Virus record (IMG/VR): IMGVR_UViG_3300048582_000020
Span: 1 to 45,155 of that record
DNA length: 45,155 nucleotides
Reading direction: 5' to 3' (one strand)
Source of the DNA: a virus
In this document: in pieces, positions 37,249 to 45,155 of the stretch
How the letters are laid out: each line of letters begins with the position of its first letter
Position numbering within the stretch: position 1 is the stretch's first letter
Notes under the pieces: generated by a model
What the model was told of the DNA's origin: nothing
Seen by the model: the letters and a program-made list of their open reading frames with translations, nothing else
The model's database searches: none
Translations under genes and position numbers: made by a program

Positions 37249-38217
37249 ATGTCGGGTGTTAATATCCCTACCGACAGTGGGCATCTGTCGGACCTCGCTC
37301 GTTCGGAAATGATTGAGCAATACGGTGGTGCTGTTGATAGCTCGTTTGTCAAAGCTTCCATCATGCGGAAGATGTATAACGTCATGCCGATCCGTGGCAC
37401 TGACACCAAGATCGTTCGGCGCATCGGTACTTCGGAACTCCAGCGCGTTGTTCCGGGTGTGCGGCCTGCTGCTAACAAGACGAACTTCGGTCGCGTTGGC
37501 GTTACCGTCGATACTGTAATTCTTGCACGGGATAACCGTTCGCAACTGAATGAGTTCCAGATCGACTTCAATGCTCGTGCAGAGATTGGTAAGGAACACG
37601 GCAAGAAGCTGGCGAAGTTCTTCGATGAGGCGTTCCTCATCCAGAGCATCAAAGGTGCACGTCAGACAGCCCCTGCTGGCCTGAACGGTGCCATTGGCGC
37701 TGGTAAGGTTGAAACGCTGGCTCTGGCTAACGATGAACTCGATCCCGATCTGCTGTATGCTAAGATCGCGCGTATCATCGTGCGTATGCAAGAGGAAGAC
37801 CTCCCTGTTGAAGAGAGCGTTATCTTCGTGCGTCCGATCCAGTACGAAGTGCTGCTTAACAACGACAAGCTCGTTAACGCAGACTTCTCTGCTGACAACG
37901 GGAACTATGCGCTTGGCAAAGTGAAGACGATCATGGGCCTTCCGCTCATCTCGACTGCACGTATGCCTAACGCTGCTATCTCGAACCACCTGCTCTCGAA
38001 CGACGAGAACGGTCAAGCGTACGACCTGTCTGCTGCGGAAGCTAAGGCAGTTGCTATCGTTGCGCACCCGAACTCGCTGCTTGTTGGTGAAACCATTCCG
38101 CTGGAAAGCGATGTGTTCTACGACAAGGTTGAGCGTCAGTGGTTCATTGACAGCGCGATGGCGTTCGCTGTGAACACGCGGCGTCCTGACGTTCTGGGCG
38201 TTGTTGACAAAGCCTAA
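37249..38217 (+). CDS. Major capsid protein (T7 gp10-like)
   Basis: A 322-residue capsid protein (T7 gp10A: 345). The region RGTDTKIVRRIGTSELQRVVPG and later DFNARAEIGKEHGKKLAKFFDEAFLIQSIKGARQ match the N-arm and spine helix layout of T7-type HK97-fold capsids; VFYDKVERQWFIDSAMAFAVNTRRPDV is a typical C terminus. It has a strong ribosome site (AAGGAG), very regular codon use (CTC, TCG, GAA) fitting high expression, and a terminator eight bases after the stop. Confidence 0.93.
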   Translation: MSGVNIPTDSGHLSDLARSEMIEQYGGAVDSSFVKASIMRKMYNVMPIRGTDTKIVRRIGTSELQRVVPGVRPAANKTNFGRVGVTVDTVILARDNRSQLNEFQIDFNARAEIGKEHGKKLAKFFDEAFLIQSIKGARQTAPAGLNGAIGAGKVETLALANDELDPDLLYAKIARIIVRMQEEDLPVEESVIFVRPIQYEVLLNNDKLVNADFSADNGNYALGKVKTIMGLPLISTARMPNAAISNHLLSNDENGQAYDLSAAEAKAVAIVAHPNSLLVGETIPLESDVFYDKVERQWFIDSAMAFAVNTRRPDVLGVVDKA

Positions 38218-38224
38218 TTACATT

Positions 38225-38255
38225 GGCCCCGGTAGTAATACTGGGGCCTCTGTTT
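38225..38255 (+). terminator. Terminator after capsid gene
   Basis: GGCCCCGGTA (38225-38234) pairs with TACTGGGGCC (38239-38248) over ten pairs, one a wobble, with loop GTAA, followed by TCTGTTT. It lies eight bases after the capsid stop, as the T-phi terminator does in T7, which lowers transcription into the tail genes. Confidence 0.85.
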
Positions 38256-38261
38256 ATCTAT

Positions 38262-38331
38262 GTGCGTAGTGCCGAATTGACGGTAGAGCATTCAGTGACA
38301 GCTTATGTGCTCGCTGAAATGTGCTACGTAC
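38262..38331 (+). other. Structured RNA in the leader of the tail-tube A gene
   Basis: GTGCGTAG (38262-38269) can pair with CTACGTAC (38324-38331), one wobble, and inside it TTCAGTGA (38291-38298) with TCGCTGAA (38311-38318), again one wobble. It lies between the capsid terminator and the next ribosome site. It might be an RNase III cut site or affect translation. Confidence 0.4.
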
Positions 38332-38352
38332 TTACGTAAACAGGAGGCAGTA

Positions 38353-38922
38353 ATGCTAACAAAACTTGATGCTATTAACGTAAGCCTCGCTGCAATCGGT
38401 ATTGATCCCGTTTCTGGTGAGGACAGTAGGCACCCGGCCTATCTCCGAGCTAAGCGGAACTTTGATACAGAACTCTCTACCATGCTATCTAATGGCGGTA
38501 AGGGGTACTGGTTTAACCGATCGACTGTAGAACCTGCAGGTCCATCGGTTACGATTCCGAGTAACGCTATCGTATTCCGCTGCCTGTCCGACCCACTTAT
38601 TGTGGTGCGTGACGGTAAGCTTTTTCACATGACTACGCGTATGAATGTGTCGCCAGAGGGGAACAAGTTCGAGCTGATCGAAGACCTACCGTTTGAATAC
38701 ATTCCGGCGTCTGCGCAAGATTACGTTAAGAACCGTGCGCGGTACATCTTCTTTGTGAATAACAACGGCAGTGATCCTAAGCTCAGCGTGTACAGAGATG
38801 AGATGGTTTCGTCTGCGAACCTGCTTAGAGCAGAGGACTTGAACAACAAGAACTTGAACTACTTCGACAGACCGTACGCGGATAGAGAAGCTCCGCACCA
38901 CAGCAGATACGTAAGGGGATAA
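38353..38922 (+). CDS. Tail tubular protein A (T7 gp11-like)
   Basis: A 189-residue protein (T7 gp11: 196). The family pattern is seen: INVSLAAIGIDPVSG at the start, RAKRNFDTELSTMLSNGGKGYWFN, and PFEYIPASAQDYVKNRARYIF, ending in a loop with PYADREAPHHSRYVRG. It forms the upper ring of the tail that joins the connector to the nozzle. ATG 38353 has the ideal AGGAGG five bases ahead; an upstream ATG at 38305 has none. Confidence 0.9.
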   Translation: MLTKLDAINVSLAAIGIDPVSGEDSRHPAYLRAKRNFDTELSTMLSNGGKGYWFNRSTVEPAGPSVTIPSNAIVFRCLSDPLIVVRDGKLFHMTTRMNVSPEGNKFELIEDLPFEYIPASAQDYVKNRARYIFFVNNNGSDPKLSVYRDEMVSSANLLRAEDLNNKNLNYFDRPYADREAPHHSRYVRG

Positions 38923-38923
38923 G

Positions 38924-41263
38924 ATGGACGGTTCGCTTGGCGTGCTGCTTAACGGTGTTAGCCAGCAGCCGCAAAGATTTCAACAAGAGGGTAACGTAGT
39001 TGAGCAGATCAACCTTTACCCTAACCCTAGCCTTGGGCTTACAAGTCGTCCGCCTAGTGTGCTAGACCAAGTGTTTAGTGGGCTTCCCGTAGATGCAAAG
39101 CTGAACACGGTTTTGCTAGGCGGGAACCTGTACCTTATCGCTACGTACACTGACACCTTGAAGATGTTCAGCTACTCTGGTGATGAGTATACAGTCACGG
39201 TTGATGCCGACGCTCAGGCGTACATGGCAGGCGATATCGTAGCGTACGCAACTGATGGTAAGGTGTACCTCGTCAATCGGAATAAGGTCGTAGCAACTAC
39301 TGTGCCTACGTCTGATGGCGACTACCGCTTTGGCTACGCGTATGCATTGGGCGGCGAGTTCTCTCGTACGTACACTGTGACGCTTGAGTACTCAGACAAC
39401 ACGGTTGCGGTTGGTACGTACACTACGCCGGATGGCGACGTTGCTGGCGACAGTGAGAAGACTGCTGCTGGATATATCATCGACAAGATCAGGGACAGCC
39501 TGATTGTGCACGCGAACTTCAAGGCAGCTACTACAGTTGTTGACGTAGAGCAGGAAGTGATGTGGGTAAAGAACGCTACGTGGGACTTCTCACTAACGGC
39601 AAACGACGGCTCAAATAACACTGTCGTACGCGCTGGTGTTAGCGAAGCTGTTACGCTGGCGGACGTTCCTCGCTTTGCGCCGCATGGCGCTATTATCCGT
39701 ATTCGTGGTCAGGCTGGTAGCTTGGCTGACGAACAGTGGATTAGATTCTTTTCTGACAGCACGACTACGCTTGGTGCAGGCTTTGGCTTGCCCGGTACGT
39801 GGCGTGAAGTTGCTGACCCAGAGAACCTGCTTGACCTAGACAAAGCGACGATGCCGCATGTTGTTACTGTTAACACGGTAGCTAAGACTGCGCAGGTATC
39901 ACGTGGTGGTTGGCATGGTAGGCGTGCTGGTAGTACCACTACGAACCCGCCGCCGTCATTCGTTGGTAACACTATCTCCGATATCGGGGAGTTCCAGCGT
40001 AGACTGTGGTTCATTGCTGGTGGTAGCTTTATTGCCAGTAAGACTAAAGAGCCGCTTGACTTCTGGCGCAGTACAGTTGCAGCAGAACTAGCCACAGATG
40101 TAGTTGACGTTAAGACTTCCGGTGAGGAAGAGAGCCAGCTACTGTTCGGCGTTCCGTACGATACGAACCTTGTTGTGTTCTCTCGTGCAGGTCAGTTCCT
40201 GATTGACGGTGCCATCGGGCTTACGTCACAAACGATTAACATCGTGCGTACGACTAAGTTCGAAATGTCGCCTGCAGCTAAGCCAGTGGTGTCTGGTGAT
40301 ACGGTTATGTTCCCGTATAAGCAGCAGTCGTTCTCTGGCGTTAACGAGTTGCAGCCATCGTCTGAGATTACTAGCAATAGTGTAGCAGACCTCAGCAGTA
40401 ACACTCCGCGTTACATTAAGGGAGAGATTACTGGCATGGCTTCTGCAGGTAACTCTAAAATCCTGCTGATACAGACTGACGACAACAGCAACACTCTGTA
40501 CGTGTATAACTTCTTGTGGCGTGGCCAAGAGAAGCTGCAGTCCGCGTGGCATAAATGGGAGTTCCCATTTGAGGTCAAGCATGTGTACGTGCAAGAAGGC
40601 GCAGTGTATCTTTGGTACATATCCGATGACGAGACTGTAAGCTACAGGCTTCGTCCAGACAACCCACGATTGTTCGGCCTGCCTTACACGCCCACATTGG
40701 ATGGTGCCGCTGTGTACAACACTGCCGAGCCGCTTGCTAGTGTAAGTTCAGAACTTGCGTTCGTGTCTGCAGAGGACTCGGTAAGTTACAAGATCGGGTG
40801 GCCTGTAACGCCAGCGTCAGCTATCTTTAATGCTGGTACTGGTAAGTACGACTATGTATTCGCAGATGACGCACCAGATACGGTTGTTGGTGGCCTAGTG
40901 TTCGAGACTACGTTAATTCCAAACAAACCGCTGGCAGCAGATTGGCGTGGGCAGAAGCGTGCGCAGGACCCGATTAACATCGACAGATACATTGTAGATT
41001 ACGTAGACAGTGGTACGATTGAAGCGTACATGCTAAACAAGTACAGAGACGCAGGTGCTCCTATCTTCGTACTCGAATCTGATACGTTCCCATTTGATGA
41101 CGATCCGATCGATAACTTTGGTACTGCAGTTAGTACCGGGTCATTCGTTATCCCGTGGGGCGAGACGCAGCAGGTGTCTGACCTGATGCTCAAGACAACT
41201 AAAGTTTGGCCTGTAACGTACATTGAATTGAGATGGATCGGGCAAGTATTCAAAGGATACTAA
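38924..41263 (+). CDS. Tail tubular protein B, nozzle (T7 gp12-like)
   Basis: A 779-residue protein (T7 gp12: 794). It opens with the family signature GVLLNGVSQQPQRFQQEGNV and NLYPNPSLGLTSRPPS, and contains QRRLWFIAGGSFIASKTKEPLDFWRSTV (about 355-385) and SFSGVNELQPSSEITS (about 470-485), all typical of gp12 beta-propeller nozzles. The nozzle ends the tail and binds the fibres. The gene follows gp11 by one base. Confidence 0.95.
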   Translation: MDGSLGVLLNGVSQQPQRFQQEGNVVEQINLYPNPSLGLTSRPPSVLDQVFSGLPVDAKLNTVLLGGNLYLIATYTDTLKMFSYSGDEYTVTVDADAQAYMAGDIVAYATDGKVYLVNRNKVVATTVPTSDGDYRFGYAYALGGEFSRTYTVTLEYSDNTVAVGTYTTPDGDVAGDSEKTAAGYIIDKIRDSLIVHANFKAATTVVDVEQEVMWVKNATWDFSLTANDGSNNTVVRAGVSEAVTLADVPRFAPHGAIIRIRGQAGSLADEQWIRFFSDSTTTLGAGFGLPGTWREVADPENLLDLDKATMPHVVTVNTVAKTAQVSRGGWHGRRAGSTTTNPPPSFVGNTISDIGEFQRRLWFIAGGSFIASKTKEPLDFWRSTVAAELATDVVDVKTSGEEESQLLFGVPYDTNLVVFSRAGQFLIDGAIGLTSQTINIVRTTKFEMSPAAKPVVSGDTVMFPYKQQSFSGVNELQPSSEITSNSVADLSSNTPRYIKGEITGMASAGNSKILLIQTDDNSNTLYVYNFLWRGQEKLQSAWHKWEFPFEVKHVYVQEGAVYLWYISDDETVSYRLRPDNPRLFGLPYTPTLDGAAVYNTAEPLASVSSELAFVSAEDSVSYKIGWPVTPASAIFNAGTGKYDYVFADDAPDTVVGGLVFETTLIPNKPLAADWRGQKRAQDPINIDRYIVDYVDSGTIEAYMLNKYRDAGAPIFVLESDTFPFDDDPIDNFGTAVSTGSFVIPWGETQQVSDLMLKTTKVWPVTYIELRWIGQVFKGY

Positions 41264-41264
41264 C

Positions 41265-41816
41265 ATGAGTAACTTGATGTACGCCGACATGGCTATATCT
41301 GCCTTCTCAAAGGTTGGCGGCTACCTCGTAAGTAAAGAGGAAAGCCGCCTTGCCCGGTCTATGCAGAAGTTCAGAAACACTATGTCGGCGCTATCGGCTG
41401 CGCAGAGCGAGAACGCTATTACGCAGAACGAAATTGACGCTGCCGACAATACAGCGTTCTCTAGGCTAAGTCTGCAGGTATCGTCTATGCGCGATCAAGC
41501 GGCGTACGATGTTGAAGCAGCGGCGGCTGGTATTATGGGCAGGTCTGTTGACATTGGCCGTAGCCAGCTTGACGCTGACTTTGACAGAGCAAACACTACG
41601 CTTGATCGTACAGATTTGCGTACTAGGCGGCAGTTCGGGCAGCAACGCCAGACTGTAAAGCTACAACAGATATACAACAAAGATATCAGCGTTATACCGA
41701 AACCATCTGTAGGTAATACCCTGCTAGACATAGGTATGAGCAGCATTGATATCTGGGACAAACACAATCCAGAGGACCGGCAAGTATCGGCCCTTCTATC
41801 AAGGAAGCGTAAGTAA
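41265..41816 (+). CDS. Internal virion protein B (T7 gp14-like)
   Basis: A 183-residue protein (T7 gp14: 196) in the matching place between nozzle and gp15-like genes. It has an amphipathic helical start (ADMAISAFSKVGGYLVSKEE) and long helices rich in Ala, Gln and Arg (QVSSMRDQAAYDVEAAAAGIMGRSVDIG; RRQFGQQRQTVKLQQ). T7 gp14 is ejected and forms the pore in the outer membrane. The assignment comes mainly from size, order and this helical style. Its TAA overlaps the next ATG. Confidence 0.8.
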   Translation: MSNLMYADMAISAFSKVGGYLVSKEESRLARSMQKFRNTMSALSAAQSENAITQNEIDAADNTAFSRLSLQVSSMRDQAAYDVEAAAAGIMGRSVDIGRSQLDADFDRANTTLDRTDLRTRRQFGQQRQTVKLQQIYNKDISVIPKPSVGNTLLDIGMSSIDIWDKHNPEDRQVSALLSRKRK

Positions 41817-44800
41817 TGGCACGTAGACAACCAGTACAGCGTGAAATCGGTAGCACACTTGAGATGCAGCAGGCGTTTAATACAGCGCCTGTTGCGCCCC
41901 TGTCTGTACCCGGTGTTCAGAACGTTAATGTACCACGGCAAGCACCGATGACTGCTGAACTGGAGTTCATGGGTGCCCTTGCTGAATTTGGTAGCCGCAA
42001 AGTTCGTGAGGCTGCTAAGACGAAATACGAGAAGCATGTGCTGGATGGTCAGATGGCCTACCAGCAAGGTGTTGCTGTAGACGATCTAGAACTCGACGGT
42101 AACAAGTGGATGCTCGAAGGCTACCGTACTATGGAAGCCGAAACCGTAGCATCCTCGCTGTTCGCTGCACAACAAGCAGAGATTAGCAACGGTCTGTACG
42201 AGAGTGATCCTGATGCATTCCGTGCTGCTTATACGGGCAGGCTTGAAGAAGCTCTGGCTGGAAAGGACGAGCGCACGCAGGATATGATTAAAGAACGTAT
42301 GGCTGCTCAGATGCCTGCGTTGGTAGAGCAGCATACGCGTGAACATGCAGACCATCTGCAGAAGAAGAACGCAGAGGCGCTTGCTACGTCAGTTGACGTT
42401 ATCAGCCGTGATCCGGGTAACACTCAGGCACTGGTTGACTTTGCATTGGGCACTAGCCCCGCATCGCAAGGACTGAGCGAAGAGAAGCGTCGTGCTGCTG
42501 TTGTAGACGGTGTTGTTCGTGCGTTCAGTAATAACAACCCCATGGCGTACACAATCCTGCAAGATCAGGGTGTGTTCGAAGACTTACCGCCTGAGCATGT
42601 TGCTGCTATGCGAAGCGCATCCGCCGCGTACGAGAGCCGTAAACGGTCTGAACTGGATGAGGCATTTCTGCTTGCAGAAGATGCCCTTATTCAAGAGATT
42701 GAGGACGGCGACTACACGCCAGAAGAAAGCCTACGTAAGTACGTAGACTTGATGGCAGAGCATGGTATGACAACTACTGCCGCAGAAGGTAGTAACATCT
42801 ATGGTGCGTCCAGAGAAGCCAACGCGTCTGCAGAACGTGCGATCATGTACGAGGTGGAGACTGCTAAGCTTAATGGCGACTACGGTAAGGTTGCTGACCT
42901 GACGTATGAGTACGCACAGGCGTCTGCCAATCCGACCACACCGGGTACTGTGTACACGCATGGTACTACGATTGATTACCAGATGGGACCAAAGCGCCCG
43001 AACAAACCAAAGGCCGAGGTTGTGTCCGTTATTGGTGCAGCTACGGAGAATGTGCTTGGTACTGGCGCGCGTGTTGTAATCAGTTCTGGGATGGAAGATG
43101 CTGGCGAACAGCATGGTGCTCATAGGCATCCTACTGGACATGCAGCAGACGTTTCGTTCTATCGTCCCGATGGTAGCCGTGTTGTTGATGGCGATCCCGA
43201 GTGGCCTGAGCTAGCCAAGGAAGCAGCCCGTATGGGTGCTGTTGGTATTGGTTTTGGCAAAGAGTATATGGGCGACACAATGCATATTGACTTGGTTGGC
43301 GACAAGGTTGTCAACGGTCAGCAGGGTGGTAACGTATGGGCTAGCGGTGCTAAGGCCATTGGCGCAGAGCTTACTGCGATCATGCGTGATGCCACTAAGG
43401 GTACTGCGCTTGGTGACATTGATCCGCAGAAGTGGAAGACTACTGTAACTCAGTTCGGCGGTGACGTTGAGGCTGCTGCAGTGGCGTACACTATGGGCGG
43501 AGATATGGCTAAGAAGTGGCTTGAAAGCGGTAAGCCTACGAGCATGCTTGATCCTGATGTAGCTGCGTTTGTTAATCGTATCGGCGGGCGTATGTCTGGT
43601 GCTGCGTATCAGACTGCAGAGACACGCGCTGCAAACGCAGAGGCTACGTATAACATCGCTAAGGAGCGTGCTGCTATCTCTACGTACGCGGCAACGCAGC
43701 CTGCACTAGCAGCTTTGGATGACGACTACATCAACGGCGCTATAACTCGCGATGACTACATGCAGCGTCGTGGGGATATCCGCAGGACGTACGACCTTGC
43801 CCTTACTACGGCAGAGGTTGACCACGTTATCGCTACGGAACGTGCTGCTGTCGCTAAGGCCACTGCTACGGTCAAAGACGTGCAGGATACGGACTACGCG
43901 GTTGCTATGGACAGATACGGTGCAGAGAGCGTAATTGCTACTGCTGGTCTGGAAGAGGCTGTCGCAGGCATCAAGAGCATGATGCAGCCAGAGGGAATGA
44001 GCAACGCAGACTTTGCTAACATGCAGGGTGCTGCTATTCAAGACGCTCTTGGTACATATCAGACGTACATGGCTACTGCCGCACAAACTCTTGGTATCAA
44101 GCCAGAGGACTTGAATATCGCCGATACGACTAAGCAAATCGTGGATGCTACTGTTAAGGCAAACAAGGCTGCTATGGAAGGTCGTCAGATCAACGCAGAG
44201 GCTACGCGTGCGGTTATGGCAGGGACGCTTGACAAGGCGTCGTCTGCTGTGCAGGAGAACGCATGGGGCCGTGCTCAGCAAGCTATCAGCGATCAAGTTG
44301 ATACGTTTGCAAGCACGCCGGGTGCTAATGGTCAGCCACCTTCTAATGAAGAAGTTGCAAACCATGAGAAGGCATTGCTTGAAGACTGGATGGCAAAGTC
44401 GAACTTCGTTCCTGAGCAGATCAAGAATGAAGCTAGCTCGGTGCTACGCGGTAAGTTCGTACAAGACGATGGTACTGTGTCACAGCATGCCATTGATACT
44501 ATCTTGGCGTATCGCGATCTTAAGGCTAAGAGCACGACTGCAGCGAACAAGCTGCTCGACCCTGACGTGAAAGTCATTGCTGATGGCGTCCTAGACGTTG
44601 CTGGTAATAACGAGCGTGCTATTCCGCGTATCATGGCAGACCTGTGGGCTAAAGGCTTGAATGCCCCGTTCGTTGGTAAGCCTAATCCCGTGTTCGCTGA
44701 GACTGGTGAGGTTACTGATGCAATCAACGCCGCAACTGGTGGTGGGCGTATCTCTCGCATGATCGGACGTATTGTCGGATCAGAGGACGCAGTGGACACA

Positions 44801-45155
44801 CTGGGGCTTGGCTCTAAGGCTTTCGATGACCTGACTACGCTGATGAAGCATCAGGTGCAGAAGCTGCATGAACTCAATCCTCGCCTTGATCCGCGTATGG
44901 TGACGCGTACTGCTGAAGAGACTGTTATGCGCAGTGTTGCATCTATTGGCAACAACCAAAGCGGGTTCCTCGGTGGTCTGTCTTACTACACTGGCGGACG
45001 TGGTACTGGTCAGATGCTTGTCGATCCAACTGGCGGTGACTTGATGGAACAGACCTTTGGTGGTCTGGCTCGTGTGTACGAAGGTGACAGGTCCGTAATT
45101 GGAACTGCTATCTCTGAGTACATCGTGTCTCCTGAGTTCAAAGCTGCGTACGGCG
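41816..45155 (+). CDS. Internal virion protein with M15-like peptidase (T7 gp15 position), runs off the right edge
   Basis: The gene starts in TAATG overlap with the gp14-like gene and continues at base 183 of the window, stopping at 424; the whole protein is about 1193 residues, far longer than T7 gp15 (747). Residues about 400-500 form a D,D-carboxypeptidase/endolysin M15-type domain: VVISSGMEDAG, HPTGHAADVSFYRPDG (H-x-x-G-x-A-x-D with His438 and Asp445 as zinc ligands), VGIGFGKEYMGDTMHIDLV (His490). It would cut peptidoglycan peptides while DNA enters. Long alanine-rich helices flank the domain on both sides. In T7 the murein enzyme is on gp16, not gp15. No signal peptide. Confidence 0.85.
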   Translation, partial: MARRQPVQREIGSTLEMQQAFNTAPVAPLSVPGVQNVNVPRQAPMTAELEFMGALAEFGSRKVREAAKTKYEKHVLDGQMAYQQGVAVDDLELDGNKWMLEGYRTMEAETVASSLFAAQQAEISNGLYESDPDAFRAAYTGRLEEALAGKDERTQDMIKERMAAQMPALVEQHTREHADHLQKKNAEALATSVDVISRDPGNTQALVDFALGTSPASQGLSEEKRRAAVVDGVVRAFSNNNPMAYTILQDQGVFEDLPPEHVAAMRSASAAYESRKRSELDEAFLLAEDALIQEIEDGDYTPEESLRKYVDLMAEHGMTTTAAEGSNIYGASREANASAERAIMYEVETAKLNGDYGKVADLTYEYAQASANPTTPGTVYTHGTTIDYQMGPKRPNKPKAEVVSVIGAATENVLGTGARVVISSGMEDAGEQHGAHRHPTGHAADVSFYRPDGSRVVDGDPEWPELAKEAARMGAVGIGFGKEYMGDTMHIDLVGDKVVNGQQGGNVWASGAKAIGAELTAIMRDATKGTALGDIDPQKWKTTVTQFGGDVEAAAVAYTMGGDMAKKWLESGKPTSMLDPDVAAFVNRIGGRMSGAAYQTAETRAANAEATYNIAKERAAISTYAATQPALAALDDDYINGAITRDDYMQRRGDIRRTYDLALTTAEVDHVIATERAAVAKATATVKDVQDTDYAVAMDRYGAESVIATAGLEEAVAGIKSMMQPEGMSNADFANMQGAAIQDALGTYQTYMATAAQTLGIKPEDLNIADTTKQIVDATVKANKAAMEGRQINAEATRAVMAGTLDKASSAVQENAWGRAQQAISDQVDTFASTPGANGQPPSNEEVANHEKALLEDWMAKSNFVPEQIKNEASSVLRGKFVQDDGTVSQHAIDTILAYRDLKAKSTTAANKLLDPDVKVIADGVLDVAGNNERAIPRIMADLWAKGLNAPFVGKPNPVFAETGEVTDAINAATGGGRISRMIGRIVGSEDAVDTLGLGSKAFDDLTTLMKHQVQKLHELNPRLDPRMVTRTAEETVMRSVASIGNNQSGFLGGLSYYTGGRGTGQMLVDPTGGDLMEQTFGGLARVYEGDRSVIGTAISEYIVSPEFKAAYG
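44974..45155. repeat. End overlap of a circular assembly (right copy)
   Basis: Equal to bases 1-182 apart from A at 45028 (G at 55), a silent change. It should be counted once, giving a circle of 44,973 bases. Confidence 0.9.

Noticed and set aside
37231-38067. Long open frame on the minus strand (278 codons) against the capsid gene
   Set aside because: It is the shadow of a gene with very regular codon use; no promoter or ribosome site on that strand.
1-45155. Lysogeny genes (integrase, repressor) or insertion sequences
   Set aside because: None was found in any frame; the gene set is that of a virulent phage.

Overview
The window is the near-complete genome of a lytic, short-tailed (podovirus) phage with T7-type gene order. 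It encodes a single-subunit RNA polymerase, a family A DNA polymerase, an exonuclease, endonuclease VII, and the block connector, scaffold, capsid, two tail-tube proteins, internal virion proteins, tail fibre, terminase, lysis genes. No integrase, repressor or partition gene was seen. The last 182 bases repeat the first 182 with one silent difference, and one internal virion gene runs off the right edge and resumes at the left edge. The window is therefore a circular assembly of about 44.97 kb opened inside that gene. The host cannot be read from the sequence. A Gram-negative host is implied by the Rz/Rz1-type spanin pair and the signal-peptide protein; a marine alphaproteobacterial host is only a guess from the general style of the genes.

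Layout. 1-424 and 41816-45155: one internal virion protein (gp15 position) with an embedded M15-like zinc peptidase signature. 467-4012: large gp16-position virion protein. 4067-5479: tail fibre. 5479-6056: small membrane and unknown proteins. 6059-8198: terminase. 8195-9816: unknown protein, GH19-type endolysin, membrane protein/holin candidate, overlapping spanins. 9806-12671: accessory, probably surface or adhesion proteins, including a glycine-rich and a collagen-like protein. 12672-14063: 1.4 kb without a convincing gene, holding short repeats, a phage promoter, a candidate host promoter and folded RNA; the physical ends probably lie here. 14064-17923: twelve small early genes of unknown function. 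17932 onward: a phage promoter followed by an acidic small protein, a secreted protein, a strong terminator with an unusual cloverleaf-like inverted repeat, then primase, helicase, a phosphoesterase-like protein, nucleotide metabolism, a sulfotransferase-like protein, ligase, DNA polymerase, SSB candidate, exonuclease, endonuclease VII and RNA polymerase (to 33584). 33586-41816: phage promoter, small genes, acetyltransferase-like protein, connector, scaffold, capsid, terminator, tail tube and internal virion proteins.

How it works together. Host RNA polymerase would read the early cluster and, by read-through, the replication genes up to the phage RNA polymerase. That enzyme would then use a conserved 20-22 base motif found four times outside genes (4032, 12975, 17932, 33586), which has a TTTAT-GGA initiation-like core and, in two copies, a GACAC box like that of SP6. 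A terminator directly after the capsid gene matches the place of the T7 late terminator.

The least explained items are: the structured element at 18802-18980 (23-bp perfect inverted repeat enclosing hairpins, sharing a strand with a terminator); the peptidase inside the gp15-like protein while the gp16-like protein lacks a visible transglycosylase motif; the structured 5' leader of the early genes; and sharp composition patches within two otherwise uniform genes.
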